From NCBI RefSeq assembly GCF_011927665.1, contig NZ_JAATJA010000001.1:40925-104924 (forward strand): a stretch of 64,000 bases of DNA, read 5' to 3'. The stretch is from Desulfobaculum xiamenense (lineage in GTDB: Bacteria; Desulfobacterota; Desulfovibrionia; Desulfovibrionales; Desulfovibrionaceae). Positions 26,034 to 33,335 of the stretch are shown piece by piece; the first letter of the stretch is position 1; every line of letters starts with the position of its first letter. The notes beneath the pieces are model-generated. The model saw only the letters and a list, made by a program, of their open reading frames with translations, made no database searches and was not told the DNA's origin. Both the position numbers and the translations under genes were made by a program.

Positions 26034-28259
26034 ATGCCCACATTCAAGACGCTTTCGGTCGCCATCGCCCTTGCGGCGCTGCTGCTTTTCCCCTGCGTTC
26101 AAGGCCGCGCCACCCAAAGCCCGGCGACGCCGCACGGCGCACTCCACCCCGCGCCATCCGCGCCCCCTTCAGCGCAGCAGGACCTCACTGCGCGCACGGC
26201 GGAACTCAAGGCCGAACTCGACGCCCTCGAACAACGCCTGAACGAGCTACCGCGCAAGCTCGACGGCAGCTGGAGCACCCAGCTGGAGCAGAGCGGGAAG
26301 ATGGTGGAGGCTATTCTTGCAAATGAGGGTAACCGCCTCAATCTGATGCTCGTCATACTCGGCATCCTGGGCCTCATTGCCACTGGTGGGGGCGTCTTCA
26401 CGTATATGCGGTTTTGCGCGCTCAAGGCGCAGATGAAGAACGAAGTGGAAGGTGCCAGGCAGCATTGCAGCGAGGTCAAGTCTTCGAGTGATGAGGCAAT
26501 GCGCATTGCTCACGTTGCGCAGAAGACGCTTGTCCAGATCAACGCCGCATGCATGCGTGCGGCCAAAGCGGCGCAAGACGCGTGCTCCCTTTGCGACAAT
26601 GCGCGCAATAGCTCACAGAAAATTGATGAACTGCTTGCCGGTGCCACAGATGCGCAAAAAAAGCTCGACCTCACCCCAAAGGACAAGGCCGAAGCGAAAG
26701 CCATCGCCTGTGACGAATCCCAACCGCTTGTCGTTCGTCTCAAGGCGCGGGCCATCCTGTCGGAGGAAACGCAGGACTGGGCAAACGCTAGCCGGTTGTG
26801 GAGCCTTGTCGTGCAGGAGTTGCCGCTCAATGCACCGGCCAGACATCGCTTGGTGTATTGCTTGGGCATGCGGTTGAAAAGCCAGAACGATCCTTCTGAA
26901 CGGCCCGACATTGTGAACAGGATGATTGACCAGAGCCAGTTCTTGATCGAGTTGTCGGATGCGAAGCATGTGGCCTACTCCAACTGGGGTGCCGCCCTTG
27001 CGGAGTTGGCCAAGCTCTCCACAGACAAGAATGAGCAGGCCAAGCGCTTGGCCCTTGCCTGCGAGAAATGCGAGGCTGCAACGACGCACCGCCCGAACTT
27101 TGCCGAGGCCTTTTCCAACTGGGGCCTTGCCCTCGCGAACTGGGCCATAGTCTCCCCGGCCGAAGAACAGGCCGAACGCTTCGCCTTGGCCTGTGAGAAA
27201 TACAAGGCCGCGACGACGCACCGCCCGGACTCTGCCGAGGCCTTTTTCAACTGGGGCCTTGCCCTCACGGACTGGGCCATGGTCTCCACGGGCAAGGAAC
27301 AGGCCGAACGCTTCGCTCTGGCCTGTGAGAAATACAAGACCGCAACGACGCACCGTCCGAACTTTGCCGAGGCCTTTTCCAACTGGGGTGCTACCCTCTC
27401 GGACTGGGCCAAGCTCTCCACGGGCACGGAACAGACCGAACGCTTCAAGTCGGCCTGTGAGAAATACGCGGCTGCGACGACGCACCGTCCGAACTATGCC
27501 ACGGCCTATTTCAACTGGGGCAACGCCCTCATGGACTGGGCCAAGCTCTCCACAGACAAGAATGAGCAGACCGAACGCTTCAAGTCGGCCTGTGGAAAAT
27601 TCAAGGAGGCAACGACGCACCGCCCGGACTTTGCCGAGGCCTTTTCCAACTGGGGTACTACCCTCGCGGACTGGGCCAAGCTCTCCACGGGCAAGGAGCA
27701 GGCCGAACGCTTCGCTCTGGCCTGTAAGAAATACGAGACCGCAACGCGCCTCCTGTCCAACTTCGCCGAGGCCTTTTTCAACTGGGGTGCCGCCCTCGCG
27801 AACTGGGCCACAGTCTCCCCGGCCGAAAAACAGGCCGAACGCTTCGCCTTGGCCTGTGAGAAATACAAGGCCGCGACGACGCACCGCCCGAACTGTGCCG
27901 AGGCCTTTTCCAACTGGGGCAACGCCCTCGCGAACTGGGCCAAGCTCTCCACGATCGAGGAGGAGCGCCAGCGCCTGTTTGACGAAGTAGAGCAGAGGCT
28001 TGCGCAGGCCGAAGCCATTACCCCCGGCATGGGTGCCTACAATCGGGCCTGCGTGGCCGCCATGCGTGGGCAGGGCGAGGACTGCCGCCGCTGGCTCGAA
28101 CGCAACTTCGAGCTGAAGGCCACTCCCCCAGCCGAGCGCCTCGCCACGGATTCCGACCTCGACTCCGTGCGCGGCGAGCAGTGGTTCAAGGACCTCGTGG
28201 CAAAGCGCCGCCGCATCGAGGGCGCAGATAACGAAAACATTGGAGAAAAGCAGTCGTGA
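26034..28259 (+). CDS. Membrane-anchored TPR-repeat protein A (7 repeats plus cap)
   Basis: Predicted 741 residues. Order: signal peptide or first membrane helix (about 4-24); periplasmic coiled coil (47-100); membrane helix (103-127, LMLVILGILGLIATGGGVFT); charged helical linker (130-310); seven 44-45-residue TPR-like repeats plus a degenerate cap (315-668); C-terminal cap with YNRACVAAMRGQGEDCRRWL and QWFKDLV, as seen at the end of other bacterial TPR proteins. Each repeat has the TPR positions N-W-G, A-L, A/F, Y, A and P, with longer helices than the 34-residue norm. The predicted topology puts the repeats in the cytoplasm. The ATG has only a weak Shine-Dalgarno. It is co-oriented with the repressor and overlaps its paralogue (GTGA), so lysogenic expression as a unit is inferred. 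Function unknown; TPR scaffolds bind proteins. Confidence 0.85.
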   Translation: MPTFKTLSVAIALAALLLFPCVQGRATQSPATPHGALHPAPSAPPSAQQDLTARTAELKAELDALEQRLNELPRKLDGSWSTQLEQSGKMVEAILANEGNRLNLMLVILGILGLIATGGGVFTYMRFCALKAQMKNEVEGARQHCSEVKSSSDEAMRIAHVAQKTLVQINAACMRAAKAAQDACSLCDNARNSSQKIDELLAGATDAQKKLDLTPKDKAEAKAIACDESQPLVVRLKARAILSEETQDWANASRLWSLVVQELPLNAPARHRLVYCLGMRLKSQNDPSERPDIVNRMIDQSQFLIELSDAKHVAYSNWGAALAELAKLSTDKNEQAKRLALACEKCEAATTHRPNFAEAFSNWGLALANWAIVSPAEEQAERFALACEKYKAATTHRPDSAEAFFNWGLALTDWAMVSTGKEQAERFALACEKYKTATTHRPNFAEAFSNWGATLSDWAKLSTGTEQTERFKSACEKYAAATTHRPNYATAYFNWGNALMDWAKLSTDKNEQTERFKSACGKFKEATTHRPDFAEAFSNWGTTLADWAKLSTGKEQAERFALACKKYETATRLLSNFAEAFFNWGAALANWATVSPAEKQAERFALACEKYKAATTHRPNCAEAFSNWGNALANWAKLSTIEEERQRLFDEVEQRLAQAEAITPGMGAYNRACVAAMRGQGEDCRRWLERNFELKATPPAERLATDSDLDSVRGEQWFKDLVAKRRRIEGADNENIGEKQS
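26976..28037 (+). repeat. 132-bp tandem coding repeats in TPR protein A
   Basis: Eight units (six of 132 bp and two of 135 bp, the last degenerate) encode the TPR-like motif FxNWGxALxxWAxLS, then EQAERF and ACEKYxAATTHRPxxAEA. Neighbouring units are almost identical at DNA level, with differences concentrated in a few interchangeable blocks. The array shares unit types with the paralogous array at 29252-31498. Confidence 0.9.
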
Positions 28260-31200
28260 CGCGCATCCGCACGCTAACAGTGGCCCTGATCCTGATGGCG
28301 ATGGCATTCGCTGCCCTCTCGTATGCGGCGGACCGTGCACGCGCCTTTCCGCCTCGTCCCCTGCCCGACGAGCTAGCGCGTACTCAGGCGGAGGTGAACG
28401 ACAGACTGCAGAGGCTGGAAGAACGCGTCCGAGGTCTCTCGGAACAGCGAAAGGACGCGCAGACCGTGCAGGACGAACAAGGCCGAATGGCCAACCGGAT
28501 TGCGCGGCTGGAGGAGCAACTGGGCACCCTGCGGGACAGGCTCAGCCACACGCAGGACTATTCCGACGACGACGTCATCCGCTGGGCGCAGTCCACCACG
28601 AATCACGCGGAATCGCTGATTTCGAACGTAAGCCTTGTCGTGAGCATCGGCGGTGTTCTGGCGGCTCTGCTTGCTGTCGCATTCTTTTGCGGGTTCAAGG
28701 AGCAGTCCAAAACACAACTGGATGCCGCCAAAAACGAATGGAATGCCGCCATGACCGGCATCAACACACAGTTTGGCCAGATGCGTCGTGACTTCGAGAA
28801 ACTAAGCAGTACGGCGCGAGAGGAGCAGGAGGCCCTGCGTAGGAGTAGCGAGAAGGACGTCAAGCGCATTGAGGGATTGCTGAAGGAGGCGAAACAGAAT
28901 GCGGACATCATAGGCGAACTCGCCCGCAACACCTCACCCGAAAACATCGTGTGGAACGACGTGCGCAGGGAAGAGGTGGACGCCGTCGCCGCAGACGAAT
29001 CTGCGCCCTTCATCAAACGCCTCACAGCCAAGGCTCTGCAGGCCGAATCCTGCAAGGACTGGGCCGCCGCCCTCGTCCGCTGGGAGACCCTTGCCGCCGA
29101 AACCCCGGACGACCCCAACGCCCACTTCCGTCTTGCCTACTGCGCCCAGGAGATGGTCAAGGCAGAGCCGACACACGCCGCGCAGTGGCTCGCCAAGGCC
29201 GCCACGCATTACGAGCGCGTCACGGATATCGACGAACAATGCGCCCCGGCTTTCAACAACTGGGGCCTCGCCCTCGCGGACTGGGCCACGCTCTCCACGG
29301 GCAAGGAGCAGGCCGAACGCTTCAAGTCGGCCTGTGAGAAATACGAGACCGCAACGCGCCTCCGGTCCGACTGTGCCGAGGCCTTTAACAACTGGGGTGC
29401 TGCCCTCACGGAGTTGGCCAAGCTCTCCACGGGCAAGGAGCAGGCCGAACGCTTCAAGTCGGCCTGTGAGAAATACGAGGCCGCGACGACGCATCGCCCG
29501 GACTATGCCGAGGCCTTTTACAACTGGGGCAACGCCCTCGCGAACTGGGCCGAGCTCTCCACGGGCAAGGAGCAGGCCGAACGCTTTGCCTTGGCCTGCG
29601 AGAAATGCGAGGCTGCAACGCGCCTCCGGTCCGACTTTGCCGATGCCTTTTCAAACTGGGGCAACGCCCTCATGGAGTGGGCCAGGCTCTCCACGGGCAA
29701 GGAGCAGACCGAACGCTTCAAGTCGGCCTGTGAGAAATACGAGGCCGCGACGACACACCGCCCGAACTGTGCCGAGGCCTTTTCCAACTGGGGTGCTACC
29801 CTCGCGGAGTGGGCCAAGCTCTCCACGGGCAAGGAGCAGACCGAACGCTTCAAGTCGGCCTGTGAGAAATACGAGGCCGCGACGACACTCCGCCCGAACT
29901 GTGCCGAGGCCTTTTCAAACTGGGGCAACGCCCTCATGGAGTGGGCCAAGCTCTCCACGGGCAAGGAGCAGGCCGAAAGCTTCAAGTCGGCCTGTGAGAA
30001 ATACGAGGCCGCGACGACGCATCGCCCGGACTATGCCGAGGCCTTTTTCAACTGGGGCGCTACCCTCGCGGAGTGGGCCAAGCTCTCCCCGGCCGAAAAA
30101 CAGGCCGAATACTTCGCCCTGGCCTGCGAGAAATACGAGACCGCGACGCGCCTCCGGCCCGACTATGCCGAGGCCTATTTCAACTGGGGCAACGCCCTCA
30201 TGACCTGGGCCACGGTCTCCCCGGCCGAAGAACAGGCCGAACGCTTGGCCTTGGCCTGTGAGAAAAACGAGACCGCGACGACGCACCGCCCGAACTATGC
30301 CGAGGCCTTTTGCAACTGGGGCGACGCCCTCTCGGACTGGGCCAAGCTCTCCCCGGCCGAAAAACAGGCCGAACGCTTCGCCTTGGCCTGTGAGAAATAC
30401 GAGACCGCAACGACGCATCGCCCCGACTTAGCCGAGGCCTTCAACAACTGGGGCGCCGCCCTCGCGGACTGGGCCATGGTCTCCCCGGCCGAAGAACAGG
30501 CCGAACGCTTCGCCTTGGCCTGTGAGAAATACAAGACCGCAACGACGCACCGCCCGGACTATGCCAAGGCCTTTTCCAACTGGGGCAACGCCCTCATGAC
30601 CTGGGCCACGGTCTCCCCGGCCGAAGAACAGGCCGAACGCTTTGCCTTGGCCTGCGAGAAATGCGAGGCTGCTACGACGCACCGCCCGAACTATGCCGAG
30701 GCCTTTTCCAACTGGGGCGCGGCCCTCACGGAGTGGGCCAAGCTCTCCACGGGCAAGGAGCAGGCCGAACGCTTCAAGTCGGCCTGTGAGAAATACGAGG
30801 CCGCAACGACGCACCGCCCGGACTATGCCGATGCTTTTTTCAACTGGGGTGCTGCCCTCGCGAACTGGGCCAAGCTCTCCACGGGCAAGGAGCAGGCCGA
30901 ACGCTTCGCCTTGGCCTGTGAGCAATACGAGGCCGCGACAACGCACCGCCCGAACGATGCCGAGGCCTTCAACAACTGGGGCCTCGCCCTCGCGGACTGG
31001 GCCACAGTCTCCCCGGCCGAAAAAAAGACCGAACGCTTGGCCTTGGCCTGTGAGAAATACGAGGCCGCAACAACGCACCGCCCGAACTATGCCGATGCCT
31101 TTTTCAACTGGGGTGCCGCCCTCGCGGAGTGGGCCAAGCTCTCCACGGGCAAGGACCAGACCGAACGCTTCAAGTCGGCTTGTGAGAAAGACGAGACTGC

Positions 31201-31732
31201 AACGCGCCTCCGGCCCGACGATGCCAAGGCCTTCAACAACTGGGGCCTTGCCCTCGCGAACTGGGCCACAGTCTCCACAGACAAGAATGAGCAGGCCGAA
31301 CGCTTCGCCTTGGCCTGTGAGAAATACGAGGCCGCGACGACGCACCGCCCGGACTGTGCCGAGGCCTTTTCCAACTGGGGCAACACCCTCATGTGCTGGG
31401 CCATGGTCTCCCCCGCCGGGAAGGAGCGCCAGCGCCTGTTTGACGAAGCAGAGCAGAGGCTTGCGCAGGCCGAAGCCATTACCCCCGGCATGGGCGCCTA
31501 CAATCTGGCCTGCGTGGCCGCCCTGCGTGGGCACGGCGAGGACTGCCGCCGCTGGCTTGAACGCAACTTCGATCTGAACGCCACGCCCACAGCCGAGCAC
31601 CTCGCCACGAATTCCGTGTTCAATTCCGTGCGCGGCGAGCAGTGGTTCAAGGACCTCGTGGCAAAGCGCCGCCGCATCGAGGCCGGCCACGGCGAAACCG
31701 TCTCCTTTCCGGACACGCCCGATGCCAACTGA
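28256..31732 (+). CDS. Membrane-anchored TPR-repeat protein B (16 repeats plus cap)
   Basis: Predicted 1158 residues, a longer paralogue of the preceding protein. Order: signal peptide or first membrane helix (about 7-25), coiled coil (36-100), membrane helix (122-146, LISNVSLVVSIGGVLAALLA then VAFF), helical linker with a first divergent TPR-like region (150-330), sixteen 44-45-residue repeats plus cap (333-1081), and a C-terminal TPR end module (ACVAALRGHGEDCRRWLERN, QWFKDLV) nearly identical to that of protein A. It starts at GTG 28256, overlapping the stop of gene A in GTGA, with GGAG 10 nt upstream: coupled translation. The two may form a heteromeric membrane complex with the third gene of the cassette. 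No enzymatic domain is seen. Confidence 0.85.
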   Translation: MTRIRTLTVALILMAMAFAALSYAADRARAFPPRPLPDELARTQAEVNDRLQRLEERVRGLSEQRKDAQTVQDEQGRMANRIARLEEQLGTLRDRLSHTQDYSDDDVIRWAQSTTNHAESLISNVSLVVSIGGVLAALLAVAFFCGFKEQSKTQLDAAKNEWNAAMTGINTQFGQMRRDFEKLSSTAREEQEALRRSSEKDVKRIEGLLKEAKQNADIIGELARNTSPENIVWNDVRREEVDAVAADESAPFIKRLTAKALQAESCKDWAAALVRWETLAAETPDDPNAHFRLAYCAQEMVKAEPTHAAQWLAKAATHYERVTDIDEQCAPAFNNWGLALADWATLSTGKEQAERFKSACEKYETATRLRSDCAEAFNNWGAALTELAKLSTGKEQAERFKSACEKYEAATTHRPDYAEAFYNWGNALANWAELSTGKEQAERFALACEKCEAATRLRSDFADAFSNWGNALMEWARLSTGKEQTERFKSACEKYEAATTHRPNCAEAFSNWGATLAEWAKLSTGKEQTERFKSACEKYEAATTLRPNCAEAFSNWGNALMEWAKLSTGKEQAESFKSACEKYEAATTHRPDYAEAFFNWGATLAEWAKLSPAEKQAEYFALACEKYETATRLRPDYAEAYFNWGNALMTWATVSPAEEQAERLALACEKNETATTHRPNYAEAFCNWGDALSDWAKLSPAEKQAERFALACEKYETATTHRPDLAEAFNNWGAALADWAMVSPAEEQAERFALACEKYKTATTHRPDYAKAFSNWGNALMTWATVSPAEEQAERFALACEKCEAATTHRPNYAEAFSNWGAALTEWAKLSTGKEQAERFKSACEKYEAATTHRPDYADAFFNWGAALANWAKLSTGKEQAERFALACEQYEAATTHRPNDAEAFNNWGLALADWATVSPAEKKTERLALACEKYEAATTHRPNYADAFFNWGAALAEWAKLSTGKDQTERFKSACEKDETATRLRPDDAKAFNNWGLALANWATVSTDKNEQAERFALACEKYEAATTHRPDCAEAFSNWGNTLMCWAMVSPAGKERQRLFDEAEQRLAQAEAITPGMGAYNLACVAALRGHGEDCRRWLERNFDLNATPTAEHLATNSVFNSVRGEQWFKDLVAKRRRIEAGHGETVSFPDTPDAN
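29252..31498 (+). repeat. 132-bp tandem coding repeats in TPR protein B
   Basis: Seventeen units (2247 bp, one of them 45 codons long). Units combine a small set of block variants: STGKEQ, SPAEKQ/SPAEEQ or STDKNEQ; ERFKSA or ERFALA; TTHRP or TRLRS/TRLRP. The combinations look shuffled rather than lineally derived, pointing to unequal crossover and gene conversion. Confidence 0.9.
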
Positions 31733-31777
31733 CACCACCCCCATGCTCACTGTCGAGTTTTAGATGGAGTCTCCCTC

Positions 31778-32374
31778 ATGACCAATGGCTATGATCAGGA
31801 TACGGCGAGTGAAATCGAACATCTTAGGCAATGGGAACTGGAGCTGTTCAAGTCCGCGATAACGGCAGGGCAGGGTGCCAGCCGGGCGATTCTTCTGCTG
31901 AGCGGTGGCGGTGCGGCGGCAATGTTGGCGTTCATGGGGCCGCTGTTCCGGGGCAACGCAACACACGCGTCATTCAGCGTCAACCTGTGTCTCCCCTTGG
32001 GGTTCTTCGTGGCAAGCGCCCTTTGCGCTACCGCCAATGCCGGCCTGATGTGGGTCTGTCAGGCGTACTTTCGTGCGACACAGCAGACCAGTCATAAATT
32101 GTATATGCAGTATATCCGCTCGAACCGAAACGGTGAGAGACTCGATGCGTATCTGGCGCATGAACGGACCCGATGCACAAAGGAAAGGCGAGTGCTGTGG
32201 GTCACGGCATTCTTCTGGCTCTGCAGCTTCTGCCTCTTCGGAGCTGGCGCATACTTCGCAGGGCAGGCTATTCGCGCACAGGAAGCCCAACGGGTCACCT
32301 CCCAACGCCATGTCATCCATATCGCCCCCTCGATGCACGACCACCTCGCCCACGCCAAGCACAACTGCGCCTGA
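31778..32374 (+). CDS. Small membrane protein, third gene of the TPR cassette
   Basis: Predicted 198-residue inner-membrane protein with three hydrophobic segments (about residues 37-55, 67-92 and 139-163) separated by a charged cytoplasmic helix region (95-138). The N-terminal 36 residues are acidic and helical, the C-terminal 30 histidine-rich. It begins 45 nt after TPR protein B with GGAGTCTCCCTC upstream of the ATG and precedes a strong terminator, so it is the last gene of the cassette. Helical membrane proteins with this layout occur as effectors in several defence and exclusion systems; no family is recognised and the role is inference. Confidence 0.75.
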   Translation: MTNGYDQDTASEIEHLRQWELELFKSAITAGQGASRAILLLSGGGAAAMLAFMGPLFRGNATHASFSVNLCLPLGFFVASALCATANAGLMWVCQAYFRATQQTSHKLYMQYIRSNRNGERLDAYLAHERTRCTKERRVLWVTAFFWLCSFCLFGAGAYFAGQAIRAQEAQRVTSQRHVIHIAPSMHDHLAHAKHNCA

Positions 32375-32429
32375 CAGGTGCACGGCCATTTCCCGTGGCC
32401 CATCAGCCCCACCCCCACACCGCACACAA

Positions 32430-32463
32430 AAGGCCCCCCGCGCACACCTGCGCCGGGGGCCTT
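32430..32463. terminator. Bidirectional terminator between the TPR cassette and fic
   Basis: AAGGCCCCC (32430-32438) pairs with GGGGGCCTT (32455-32463), flanked by an A-run on the left and T-rich sequence on the right, so it can end both the rightward cassette and the leftward fic/late transcript. Confidence 0.8.
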
Positions 32464-32488
32464 CATCTTCCAGAAAAACATTCGCCTT

Positions 32489-33076
32489 CTACCCCTCCAG
32501 CACCACCAGCGCGCGGACGATGACGTCCTGCATCGGCTCCTCGGAGCCGTTCACGCCCTCGATGCAGGCGTCCAGCCAGCCGGCGCGAAGCTGCGTCATG
32601 TCGATGTCGAATCCGGCGTTCTGCGCCAGCAGGGAGAGGAAAGAGCGGCAGGTGCGCCCGTTGCCCTCGCGGAAGGGGTGGAGCATGTTCAGCTCCAGCA
32701 TGTAGTGGGCGGCGCGTTTGGCGAAGTCCTCGGGGGCGAGGCCTTGCAGGTGGTTCTCGCGGGCCAGTTGTGCCAGCAGGGCCGTGACGCAGCCGTGGAT
32801 GCAGCGGGGATTGGCGAAGGGCGTCGAGCCTTTGCTGATGGGGATGTTGCGTTCCTCGCCCGCCCAGTCGTACACGTCCTGAAACAGGTGGCGGTGCAGC
32901 GCCTTGAGGTGGGGATAGTCGAAGCCGCCTTCGGGCAGGTCCTGTATCTGGCGCAGGGCAGTGGAAAGGCGCTCGAACTTGTCGAGCGCCTCTTGCGTCG
33001 TGTGATTGGCCTTGTTTTTCAGGACCGGGGAGTCGGCGTAGGTGTAGGCGTCGTCAAGCGAGTAGCGCGTTATCAT
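32489..33076 (-). CDS. fic: Fic-domain toxin (AMP-transferase)
   Basis: Predicted 195-residue Fic protein of the VbhT/Doc-like single-domain kind. The active-site motif HPFREGNGRTCR is intact at about residues 132-143; the histidine is the catalytic base and the FREGNGR anion hole binds ATP. Upstream helices include WAGEERNIPISKGSTPFANP, the beta-flap region that aligns the target. Family members add AMP to gyrase, topoisomerase IV or other targets. The partner antitoxin gene overlaps its start by 23 bp and is translated first, the normal order for this family. A decayed relative sits at 20048-20360. Confidence 0.9.
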   Translation of the reverse strand: MITRYSLDDAYTYADSPVLKNKANHTTQEALDKFERLSTALRQIQDLPEGGFDYPHLKALHRHLFQDVYDWAGEERNIPISKGSTPFANPRCIHGCVTALLAQLARENHLQGLAPEDFAKRAAHYMLELNMLHPFREGNGRTCRSFLSLLAQNAGFDIDMTQLRAGWLDACIEGVNGSEEPMQDVIVRALVVLEG

Positions 33077-33290
33077 AGTTCGGGAAACGCTCCCTCAGTC
33101 TGTCCGCCAGTTGCGTGTCGGAGCACTCCTCGCGGATGCACTCCTCGAAGACGGCGCGCTCCTCGTCGGTCAGGGCAAGGCCTTCGATTTCCAGCGAGGC
33201 CATGGCATTGCGCAAGCGCCACGTCATGATCTCTGTCCGGGTTCTGGGCCGTTTGATCGTGGTGATCGTCGTTGTCATCCTGATCTTCAT
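33054..33290 (-). CDS. VbhA-like Fic antitoxin
   Basis: Predicted small helical antitoxin, 57-78 residues depending on start. It contains the inhibitory motif (S/T)xxxE(G/N) as SLEIEG, whose glutamate obstructs ATP binding in the Fic active site in class I Fic systems. Candidate starts are at 33290, 33278 and 33227; the last gives 57 residues, close to VbhA, with GGACAGAG in front, and the remnant copy at 20 kb is alignable from there. It overlaps fic by 23 bp. The pair lies directly downstream of the tail-tip gene and may be co-transcribed with it. Confidence 0.82.
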   Translation of the reverse strand: MKIRMTTTITTIKRPRTRTEIMTWRLRNAMASLEIEGLALTDEERAVFEECIREECSDTQLADRLRERFPNYDNALLA

Positions 33291-33335
33291 GCCTGCATGA
33301 TACGCAAACCGCAGCAGAAAGGCAAACGTCCCGCC

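Noticed and set aside
26613..28340. Long antisense open frame over the TPR repeats (and its counterpart at 30428-31750)
   Set aside because: The repeated sense codons create a periodic antisense frame; no ribosome-binding site and no recognisable fold.
26976..31498. Possible CRISPR or non-coding satellite
   Set aside because: The 132-bp period is an exact multiple of three, stays in frame across the array and encodes a coherent TPR-like motif.
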